This document shows, one piece after another, positions 37,801 to 49,800 of a stretch of 64,000 nt of DNA; positions within the stretch are counted from its first letter, which is position 1; every line of letters starts with the position of its first letter. The notes under the pieces are model-generated. The model was not told where the DNA came from, searched no databases, and worked only from the letters and a program-made list of their open reading frames with translations. The translations under genes were made by a program, and so were the position numbers. The stretch spans positions 16,044,001 through 16,108,000 of the forward strand of contig JAILWY010000013.1 in the NCBI GenBank assembly GCA_022113835.1, written 5' to 3'. The DNA is from Atopsyche davidsoni (taxonomy: Eukaryota; Arthropoda; Insecta; Trichoptera; Hydrobiosidae).

Positions 37801-40800
37801 GCACCGGAACAAATTACGGATATGCATTTGTTATTGCCACAAATCCTTCCTCTCGCAATCGGAGCGCACTCTTGCCCGCTTCCGGATCAAATTGATTGGG
37901 AAATATGTCAAAAAATTGTGAATTATTAAAATTATTTGATATTTTCAAACCGAACGAGCGGAGACCGCAAACGCCAAAACGACACTCCAAAAAGGAGACT
38001 CTCCAGATACTCCTTTTACATTATGCAGTGAGCATTGAGCACGCGACGAGAACGTCGCACGAGTCGGGTTTGGCCGCGGCGGAGAGCTTTTATCTGTCGT
38101 TTCTGTATTGTTACAAATTTCCGGTGTAAAATTGTAGCGAAGCTCATTGAAACGGACAATTTCCCTTGGATCGATTATCTATCGTCCAGAGCGCACCTCG
38201 TGTCCAAATGTACGGAAGCTTGCCAAATGCATCACCCGGCACGCCCCGCGCCCACTCGCAGCGCCGCGCCCTCTGGCGGGCGCGCCTCGCCGCGGGGGGA
38301 GGGGGGGGGCAGGGGGTGGGGGGGGGAGGGGCAGGGGGCGGGGAGGGGCAGGGGGGAGGGGAGGGGCAGGGGGGCGGGCGGCGCCGAGCGGCCGCCACCT
38401 CCGCGCGGAGTGTCGTCCGAGACGGACTCCTCGGTTCCTAGTACTGTAGTTCGCGACCATGACGACCGCCACCGAAACGGAGAGCAGAGGTATTTACTTT
38501 TTGAATTTACTCCCTAATTTGAATTCCGCAAACCGGTGTCGAAAAGTTCGTTCGGGGAAACGAGGCGAAAATTTTCCTCGTCGGCTCTCGGGTGGACTGT
38601 CCCTCCCGCCCTCCCGATCCTCGGTCGGGGATCTCGCGAGGACCCTTCCTCTCGCGTCGCGGAAGGCCGAGACCGTCCTCTTCATCGAGGGATCCCGAGT
38701 TTCTCCAAAAGTTTCGGGATACGGGTCGGCGCTCCGCCGGCGACGCCGAGGAGCCGCGGCTCGGGCCGAAACGTCAGTTTTGAATTTGCGTCCTTTCGCG
38801 ACAGCCCGACTCTCGGGCGACGGGGCCCGCACTCGAGGCTGAGATTCGAATGCGGCGATCCCCACTCGACGCCCTCCTCCCGCGACCGATTCGACGGCCT
38901 GACGGATGCCGATTTCTGAAAAACACTCCGCCGATCGAGGCTCGAGATTCGAAAAAAATAAATCAGATCGTCCCGTTCGTCGGAAATCGTTCGACTCATT
39001 CGAAATGATGACCGCTTTTCTCGAAATGCGAGTATCGCCCGCTGCGAGCGATCGCGTTTCGATTCGGCATCGCCTCGACTCGTCCGCGAGCGTCGCGCGT
39101 CTCCGCTCGGATCCGAACCGCGACGAGACGCGACAGTGCCGGGGAATAATCGCAAGCGAGCGAGCCCCGTCCGGAGCTTATCGCGGGCGGGGGCGGCGGG
39201 AAGCCCTCGGGGTCGAGGTTGGCGACGGCCGCCCCGCGATAGCGCCGGCGGGCGGCCAGACCGGCGCCGCTCCCGAGGGACGGCCCTCCCGACCCGCGGG
39301 GGACGGGCGGCCGAGCTTTTCTTTTTACGTGAAGTCGGAACGCTTCTGGAAAAGTAGGCGCGCTCCCGAAACCGATCGTCGCCCTCTCGCTTCTCGGCCG
39401 CGAGACGAGTCGCCTCGAGTCGGTGACTCGGACGATGCGAGTCCGGTCGGGGCGGAGAACCGCTCTCCTCTCTCGGCGGAGTCCCTCGCCGAAGCGGATT
39501 CGCGTCATTCGCCATCTCGAGTGGCCCCGCAGTGAAGAGCTCCCGGACCGGCACTCGTCCGGCCCCGCTCCGGTTCGCCGTCCTCCGAGACGGCCGCTCG
39601 CGAAAGCGCCCGTCTCGCGATTCCCGATCCCGCTCCGGGGACGGGCCGCTGAGAATTTCGATCTTCGGGCGGTCCTCGATTCGAAAGTCGCCTCGCGACG
39701 TGCGCTCGTCTTCCCGCCGGAGGTCCCGGATTCGAAATCGTCCCCGAAGACGGGCCTCCCGCTGGCCGCCTCGTCCCCGGAGGACGGCGGCTCGGGGACT
39801 CGGTTCGACGGTACCGCGAATGACGCGATGACGGTCGCGAATTTCCCCGTAAGTTTGAGAATTCTATTCGCGGCCTCTGCAAACCGCATTTCGGAAACGA
39901 CAATACTCGCCCGACACCGGGTCGTAAATCCGATTATTTTTTTAAATCTCAAAACAAAAAAAACCGAAGGCTCTGACGATTAGCAAATTTGACTCGATCC
40001 TTGAATTTCAACAGGCCGCACGAGTGCGCCCGCATCTGACCCATACGAACTGACACCGGTATTTTGATGGGAATTTGCTTCGTTCGGAATTGAATCGACA
40101 AACACATTTAAAATATTAAAATGAAATTCCCCCGAGCACTCTCTGTCAAAAATATTGAATAAATAAGTATGCCTTTAAAATTTATGTCATCGCCCATCAC
40201 TATTCCCCGGCCGCACGGAAGCACTCGCCGTTGTGAATATTTAAAGGAATTGCTGATTAACAAATCATCGGAGTCCTTTTTCAGATAATGGTTTTCAATT
40301 GCCGTCGTCAGTCTGCTCAATGTGTCTCCGTATATTAAGATTGCGTCCAAAACATTATACATTATAAATAAATAATTAAATTTAAAAAAAAATTGTTGTT
40401 ATTTTTAAATATGTATAAAAATTCTTATATACATGTATATAATTTTTATAAATAAAAATATTAGTAATTTTTAAATATGTATAAAAACGCATTATTGTGT
40501 GAAATATCCGAAAACACATGTGTCCTGAAAACCGGATATTTTCAGTTGTCCATTTTTGATGGGCTCCTGAAACGCAAGTAAATAATCACGCATCACTTGA
40601 CAATCGGCGCCGGCAGCCCCCGGAGCCCCCCCAGGTCCCCCAGCCCCCCCCCAGCCCCCCCCAGGCCCCCCAGCCCCCCCAGGCCCCCCCAGAGCTCCTC
40701 CCCGCCTGGACGGCGCGCCGAGAAAGGCGACGCGCACAGGATATCGCGTATTAAAAAGGACGGAGGCCATTTAATAAATCAAAATGCCGTCCGCGGAAAT

Positions 40801-43800
40801 TCGCGGACTGCGCGCGAGAGCCTCTGCGCCTCCCGCTCAGTGCATCCGTATCGGCCCAGTATGCTACCGCTACTGGAGGAACTCGACTTGAAAGTATCTG
40901 GCAAAAAAACACTCTAAATCAACCTGCACGGATAGGATGAAATTATCATTACTAATAAAATAAAATCCTTCGGTGCAATGGAATTGGTAATTTTAAAAGT
41001 CGTCTGATAGATCTCAAATATGACCTTAAAAATATTTGACCGATAAGACGACAACTTGCAAAGTTACTACCGTCGCTTATTCGCAGATTTTTTTGTCAAT
41101 TACACAATATGCGTTTGATACCATCGTTTGTCTTTTAGCGTAAAGGATTGTGTCGACCTTGTCGCGGGCTAAAGTGACTGCCGTGCTAAGTATTTTGGCA
41201 AATGCATTTTATGAATTTCCGAGTATTCGTGTAAAACCTATCGCTATTTTTTCTTCTTCGTCGAGTGCCTCTCCTCGGAGGAGGTTGGCGACCATTTTAC
41301 TGAACAATTACTCGTGCTGAGCCAGTGTTCGTGGTTTTCTAATGGGAAAATAGTCCCGGGTCCTTCTACACCGCAGTTTGAACGGAAACGTCTGCGTATT
41401 GCTGCTGCCCAATAGCATTATTATGTAATCCTTTCCTTACAAAGTTCTGGCGTTTGGATCTGATACTCCTTCTGCAGCAGGTTGCAGAAACGATAGCATG
41501 AGCCCCCCCCACCTCGGCGAGGTACTTCCAGAGCGCATCCCCGCACAATCATTCCAAGTCCCCTACTCCATTACCGATCCTTTACCCACGCTTAGGGTAC
41601 AGAATGGCAGCCATTCACGAGCTACAGTATAAGGAGAGCGGGGAGGTTCTATATAATTGTACTGTATTTTCCGATTGATTAGAATTGTCCGCGGACACAC
41701 TAGCGGATGTTCGCCCGTCCCGAAGTCTCGGGACGCGGGCGGTTCAAAGCGTGACTCGAATCCCGATGGCTTCCGGAGACTGTCGCCCAAACCGGAAGCC
41801 GGATTATGGAATTTGAACACGGCGTCACCCGATTTGTATATTTATCAAATTGGTAAAATGATTGTCTATGCAAAATGTATGCTCGTTTGCAATTATTCTG
41901 CAGTATGACCGTGGATTTTATTTTTGGCATATCGAGCCTTTGCACTTGTGACTGCGCTAGACGTTTAATATTTGTTTTACAAATGAAATCTTTCTAGAGA
42001 AATAAGTCAGGATATGTAGTTTTTGAAGGTCTGCGACGGAGTTTACGATTAATATTTGATTTTTGTTATTCAATCATTAGCAGTCGTCTACGACTAATAT
42101 TGAGTATCGTTCTAACGATACGCCCGGACGCAAACTCGAGTATGTGTATATTTATTTCACTTCAATACGAGTAACTAAATAATTTTAGACAATAAAAGTT
42201 AAAAATCAGAAAAAACCGATCTGTCCCGCCGCTGACTTCGTCGGATTCGTCCCGTTTGACCGAAAACCATTTAAATCGTCGCAAGTACCGGGGCAAGCTT
42301 TATTATTGTTAAATTTGCGTTACTCAATCGGTCGCAAGTTTGCGCACAAACAATCTGAGATCAGAACCGATCGATGCGTTATCTTCGTCGTTTTGATAAT
42401 TTAGTTTTTAAAATATTTTTATTTAGAGATATATGTATCGCGAGTCGGTATTTCCAAGCGGTTCGTGCCCGTGTCGTGTTTGACTATTTTTGTAAACTCC
42501 GCAGTACTCCATTTATAATTGAACAGCGCCGGGGCATCTGCCTCGACGCCTTTCGTCGCCTCCGCTCCACCGGCAGCCTCCCTCGCGCCTCTGATGAGGC
42601 CCGCCTCCTTCTGACGACGGACAGATGACCCGAACCCGCGCCTGCAATTGGAGCCGTCTGTCCCTTTTTGTAATGTACGGTCTGCGTATTTTTTATCTCC
42701 TCCGAGTTCAAAAATAACGAAAACGGGTCGAGAGAGAAAAACGTCCAGTGATTTTCCTCCGATCGCTTCAAAGCCGCGTGGCTTTGTGCTTTTCGCGAGC
42801 TCGGATTGCGAGCTCGGCATTTTAATTTCTCGAAATGTGAATTTTAATCGTCTTTGAAAAGTCAATTCGTCCGCGACATAATCGACGATATACCTGCGGC
42901 GCCAGGAAAATGCGCGCGTGTTATCAAATTTTGAGCCTAAGTATTTAAGTCGTACAAGTAAATCCCAAAAGGTTTGCGATTCCTGTAATATACTACATTT
43001 GTAATTTTTAGTCACACTATCAGGAAGCTGGTAGAATTTGGTCGTCTAACGCTCAAGTTATGGGAGACCGGTTTTATCAGCGCAAAGCGTTATCTGCCCG
43101 ATCTGAAGATCTGAACTAAACTTCTGCGCGTTTTTCTCACTTCAAACTACCCGCAAGATATTTTGCATCTTTTGTGCTGAGATGCATCGGAAGCCGTTAG
43201 GAAGTGTGCAATGGATGAAATAATATTTTTATTAAAAAGCTAAGAATATAATTTTGCAACCAACGCGAACACGACCGTGTCGACTCGAGAGTGAGCGACG
43301 TCATTCTAGCTTAGTTATTGAGTATATTTAAAATTTCATCCAATCTGACCAGGTGTTTCGGGTGATAGCGTCGCTGTGGCGGTACCCCCGGGCGTATATT
43401 TAGCCGCGGCCGCCAGATGTGGGTGGGTTCGCGGAAATCCGAGAAATAAACACCCTCGCCTCGATGACGACTTCCTGCGCGATGGTCTGGTTCCCGGTGC
43501 GGCATGTGAACAATTAAAACACTCAGGATATGAAATATCTCCAGCATTCTTCGTTTCGGATCAAAGCGTTCGCAGTGGATTTTTTTTTATCAAAAAAATA
43601 AAATGTCTCGTGAAGTGCGAGGCCTGAGAAGTTTACAAATTTTTTCAGCAGTGAAAATAAAAATTTAATAATCGATATCAATTCTCACAAAAACAATATA
43701 ATAATAGTAATATATATCATAACTTAATCGAACCTATTCACTTTTATATGTGCTTACTGAAAATGCGGTCCCGGGCTAAAATTCCGGCGGAGCAACAAAT

Positions 43801-46800
43801 TATTTATAGTAAAATATAAATGCCTCAAGGTTCAAATGATGTTCATTTTAAGTAAAATCCTTTCTAATAGACGTTTCTATTGACTCCCCATTTTGATAAT
43901 TTCAATTTGGATGTCTTCTGCTTGTATAGTAGCCATATGGCAGATGTCGGTGAAAGTATAAAGAGTGTTGTTACGGTTTAGCAGTTTGACTCAATAACAA
44001 TGACTAAAATTTCTAACAAGTTATTCAAATCTGTATTCAGACTGCAGACTGATGGATTCACAGGACCGCAATTGGTGCGACTTCCTGGATGCATTTAGTG
44101 TCTTGTGAGCACATCTAGCCTAAGCGAACACATTAGATCCTTTTCAGATCCTGACTATTCTAAACTGCAACTCTATCTCCATTTTTAACAATTCTTAATT
44201 GATCGAGTATAAAAATGTTACAATTTGATAGCAAATATGGACTACAGTATTTTAAACAAAACTCTCAAAATATGTTTATTTATTTGAATAATTTATCTGA
44301 TAATTTACAAGTGGAAAAATGAATAAACCACCTAGAACAAGAAAATACACAAAGCCACTTGTTAATTGCTTATTCTCTGTTGGTAACTTTATATTTTAAC
44401 GGATGCAAAAATGATGTGGATGTGGAAAACAATCCACAAAAAACATATTTTTCTGGGCACAGGTGGGGTTTGAATGTATGCCTCCTGGCTATCACTACTC
44501 TCAGCGTTTCATATATAATACAATAAGCCCAATAAATACACATCTATTAAATCATAAATAATTATAAGTTTTACAACTTGATTGGACCTGAGACCTGTTT
44601 GTCATTGAGTAGTGGTTGTTTTGTTCTATTTCAGAATTGGAAACCATCATGGTGGTGTCCTGCAAGGAGTCCCCCGAGGCAGAGCTGTGGGCCGATTACC
44701 TCACATCCTGCTTCAATAAAATCATCTCCCAGCGAGCCAAGCAGCACTACAAGTGAGGACAACTCTAGCCAATCCAATTTAGCCAAAGGAGACTGCTAGG
44801 AATGATAATAGAGAAAGCTCTACGCTACGTAAATAATTCAATTCCAGATCCATTTAATTCTTCATTAGCACATATATGAGAATATATTTATTTGTTATTA
44901 GATACAATGAGTGGGTAATACTTGCTGATTATACTTGAGCTGCAATATTAATATATAAACAAGGGCACTTGCTTTTATAAGGCTGTAATATACATGATAA
45001 CTTTTGAATAGTAGTATGAAAAAACAGTCATTTTTGTAATAATATGAACTACAAAATGAATTTTAATTAGTAAACATCACTCAGGAAGATATTTCAATTT
45101 ATTTTATTTTATTACAATTTTAATGCCTAATTTCATTTTCCTAACAGAAGAATATTAAAATTTTAGTGCTATCGATTCAATATAAGATAGTCATGTACAT
45201 AACAGGGAGCACAAAATGACTTCAAATTTGCTAGCATCTCTTGGGATTTTACTACAGACAAATCAATAACAGCAGGATCGATTATACATTGAGAGCATAC
45301 ATTTTAATTGATCAGTGAAAATGACAATCAAACATTTGAAAAATCAGAAATGATAAATTCACTTTATAATTTTACTAATATTTATAAATAATGACAAAAT
45401 GAGAATGAAAAAAGTAAACAAATCTGGCAATAACTAAATTATGTTTCAGAGTCGTGTCAATAAGCATCGAAGAAATAACGGAGTTTGTAGAAGAGAGCCC
45501 CAAACTGAAACAAGTTTCGAATGCAAAACTACAGCTGCTTATCTTATGTCCCAAGCTACTGCAGCATGTCGCCGACCTTTCTGACAAAGCGCTCGATATC
45601 CTCAAAGTTTTCCAAACTGACAAGGTGCTCACCATGCTTCTGGGAGTTAGCGACGAATCGATCTCCGACCCTCACCGAAGAGGTATTTAATAATTATGGA
45701 ATATTACCTGTACTGATTTAAGTTAAGCATCACTTTCCTATGCAAATGCAACAGATAGGAGATCTAAGTGCTCCTTGTATGACATATTTTTACATATCGT
45801 TTGAAAATGTAGTGTGACTGCTCGGAGTCATGGCTATTATGTTTAAGTTTCTCTGTTGTTTTATTTGAACTTTAATTTTATCAAGTTTAATTTCAGCATT
45901 TCCGGGATATGATAATTGGCAAAGAATGACAGTCAAAGTACAAGATAACACATTTGTAGATAACTTTCTCGGAACGGCAGTAGATATTTTAAGTAAAAAA
46001 TTCAGATCTCCTGTTGAAAAGACAAACTTTTCAATTATTCCAAAGAAAATCAAACCGGTAAGCCCATGTGAAACATTATTTGAAAGATTATTTGTTAATT
46101 GATACGAGTTCAAGCTGAGAAGTCACAGCATCCATAAATTTATAATGATACATTTATATTAAATTTATACTCAATAAATTATCATTGTATTTAAAATGAT
46201 AAATACTTTCCTTGTCACATTCCAGGGTCAGAATAGAGTCATTGCTCTTCTAAATGAGCCGATAACAAATGATGATGTCATAACAGTGCGCGTTGATAAG
46301 AAAGGGGAACTACTCCAGATACACTCCTTTAAGAAGAGAAACCCATACACTCTTCAGTTTGATGTTCCAGGTAATATTATTCCTAAGTAAAAACGAAAAA
46401 TCTACTGATATACACCATTTGTGAAAATCCCAAATTTTTTCCAAGGTCACATTACTTGTATTAAATAAATAATTACTACCTTTACATTAATAAGCAAACA
46501 GTATTTGTATTGAATAAATACTGCTTGGTTAGAATCTAAAGGTTAGAACCTCGTCCGAGAGATTCCCAGATCAATCCTCATCTTGACATGAGAATCTCAA
46601 ACTGGTGTAAATAGCCACTTGACTGTTTTAAGTTGTTTGTTTGACGACGACTTGTATTGCCATTGCATGTGTCTATTCATTTTTTATCCATTATCAAAAC
46701 ACATATTATATAAAAATATCCTTAGTAAAAAATATCAAGTAATCGTGAGTATTGTGATGACTTTAATTGTAGATACTATAAAGGTAAACATTAAATTATA

Positions 46801-49800
46801 GATTCCATAATTTTTTTTACTAATTTGATTGTTTGCATATAGTGTTTGCTTTAAGATATATTCCCTAAATACCAAATATCCCAACTATGATTAAAGAATT
46901 GCATGACAGATCTAGATGAATTTTTGTAAGAATTATTACTATTATTATTATTAATTATTATTATAAATAAATAAATTGTGTCTGAACTATGTTTTTTTTA
47001 TATTTCAGATTGCTGTCTGGAAGTATCCATGCTGGTTTGGATAAAAATAGAAAAGAATGGGGTATCATGCGGCAGCCGGCAAATCAAATGTGAAAGTCGA
47101 CTAAGAGAGTTGGACCAAATTCTGCGTGCAAGTGAAAACCCACTAGAGTTTATGTGCCAGGTATAATCCTAGAATTAACCAACCACCTACCCAATATTTA
47201 TGTCTTCTTCGGTGTAATTTTTGCTATTCAAAATGTTTAATTTTTAGACATTGGGGTTCAAGACAACTGACCGCGATCAACTGGACAACTGGATGTTAAC
47301 AGCATTCCAGAGAAATATTCCTCCACATTTTAACCTACTGTCGACACCGCTTCAAGCAAATGTCAAGGTCAACAGTCCCAGTGAGTAGTATTTTGTAAAA
47401 GAAATGAAGTTGTAGTCTAAACATTATGGATCATCTATTGAACTTAAAAGGATATAAATAAATCATCCGAATTAGCTCCATTTCCTATTAAAGAATATGA
47501 TCATCACAGTACTATAATAAAACCATTGCTTGCTCTAAATTATATTATACCAATATAATGTTGAGAGTTCACAGTTCGCATACGGAACAATTGGTTGAAA
47601 TGTAACACAGGCAGGATTTGAATCCGGGCTGCAGCAGCTTAGCCATTGAATGCTTTCAGCCACTGTGACCATATATATTTTTTAATACTTTTATTTACAT
47701 GTGTGCAATCAACATACCAGCACTAAATAAATATTTATTTCTTCGATTTTTCGAGAGGTAAATTTAACTTTTTTTTTTGTGTTTCATGTATCTGAATCAT
47801 ATTGATAGAAAAATATATATTATTTAGTTTTCTTTAATTCTTAGTAAGTTAAAGTAATTCTTTTTGTTGCTTTTTTAGTATAGTTATAACATTAAATCTT
47901 AATCTAAATAACTGGTATAGGTGTAGAGGAGTATCCCACTCTACTACATTTTGCGGCACGCTTCGGGTTGGAGCGATTGAGTTGGCAGTTGCTAGAGTGT
48001 CCCGGAGGGGAAGCAGCCTGTGATCTCCGAAATCTTCGCCATCTCACCCCAGCTGATTTAGCCCTCGCTCATGGACATCCCCACCTCGCTGCCACCCTCC
48101 GCGGCTTCATGGTAACTTCCCTCCGACCATTTTATAATACTTCTCAATAATATTTACATCAACTTATGATTTTTTATTTTCTTTCAGCAAATGAATGAGT
48201 TCTCCAATATGTACTATTACTTAAAAAATATGAGTGAGGAATCACCCGAAGCGTCTAACGCTCCAGGAAACCAGAAGAAAATTATGAATACAGAAAATCC
48301 AACTGGTTCCTGGGATAAGTGTAGCAGTTCAAAATCTGGCATCACTCCCATTAACACTCCTGATGGAGATAGATCCGATCCCTTCAGCGAGGAATGTCTG
48401 CAAAATCTGGAATCTAAGAATTTCATCCGGAAAATTCTAAAAACCCCAGAGAGTCCTCGTCTTCCTCTCACTCCAAAACTGTCTACCGGAGAATGGTTTT
48501 ATGAAAACGACATGCAAAATATGACCACTTCATTTAATTCTGCATCGTCTCCGAATAATATCCAGAAAGCTATCGAACATGACTATCTTATCCAGCCGTC
48601 CAATAGAAAAGTAGAAAATGATGAAACTACCTCTCCCAATAGACCTAAAATGATAAATCTCAATTTCCCTAATAAAATAAATTCTAACTTGAGCTCCCCG
48701 AATACAGAAAAACTACCTCCCTTTACTTTACCTCAAGATTTCTTTGAATGCAAAGGAAACTTCAAGAACCTTTCCATACCCAAGAGTAAAAACAGCGGCT
48801 CGCTGTCCGTCAGCTCTAAAAGTTCTCAAGACCATCATGTCACCACACCAACAGGCCAAGACGAACTGGCAGAAATTATAAATGACTTTAAAAATAATGT
48901 TTTTACCATAGTGGAGGTTGAGAACCTCGTTTCAGATTGGCGTAATAGGAATGAAACTCCCCAATCCTTAAAAGAAAAGCAGGAGCAACTTAACAGAATG
49001 AGAGAAGAATATGATAAACTCCAACTTCGTATAAAGGATGACATGAAGAGGCCGACTCCGTTTGAACGAGTGAAAAAAATATTCTCCAAAGGAAAATCTA
49101 AAAGTGAGCACACAATACATCATCTAAGTAGTTTAACATGGCTGAAACTCGAACTCAGGACCTGAGTTTGCATCCTGGGGGTTGATCCTTTCACTCGCAC
49201 TGAGAGTTCTGGAGTCCTCCATCTAGTCAAAAAATTGAAAATCATTTGTAATTAACAACTAATTATTAAATTAGTTGAAATATAAGATATTTGCAGTATA
49301 GTATAGTATTAAATAGAAAAAATATTTAATTTTCCATTTTGTCTATATTACATTCCAAGCCATCTCAAGGGAGATAGTTAATGGTTAGCTAAGTGAGAAT
49401 AAGTTTCCATTTATTTGTTTTATTAATATTTTAATTTGATTTACAATTTTCAGATGTTAAAAACACTATGACTGATGCTCAAAAACTTAATGGACAGAGA
49501 CCGAACAGTGGCCTCAGTATTCACAGTGTATCAAGTGAGTCTATTTTTATTTCTTTGGTGAATATGAAATATAAATTACCAGTTTAAATGGAAATATATG
49601 CAATGAATTTTTCTATTTTCTACAGGTTCATCATCAGGCCGCCTGAGTACGGCCAGTGGAGGAAGTCTGGGAGACAGCGGGACACAGTCTGATAACGAGG
49701 ATGCTAAAGTATGTAGTTCCCTTTTACTAATCACCTAATATGATCATATGCCTATATAAGAGCCGTGTGATTTTTTTGAGAAAATAAACTTTACTTGCAT

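Larger units (their letters stand above)
39851..44634. other. Stumps intron, right part
   Basis: AT-rich with scattered CpG patches. Includes a dispersed repeat tail at 40106 and a C-run tract at 40613. No exon recognised. A tRNA-like SINE trace may lie near 44.46-44.52 kb. Confidence 0.45.

Noticed and set aside
38996..39952. 318-codon minus-strand frame in the second CpG island
   Set aside because: Same compositional artefact; no recognisable domain and no codon-position signal visible.
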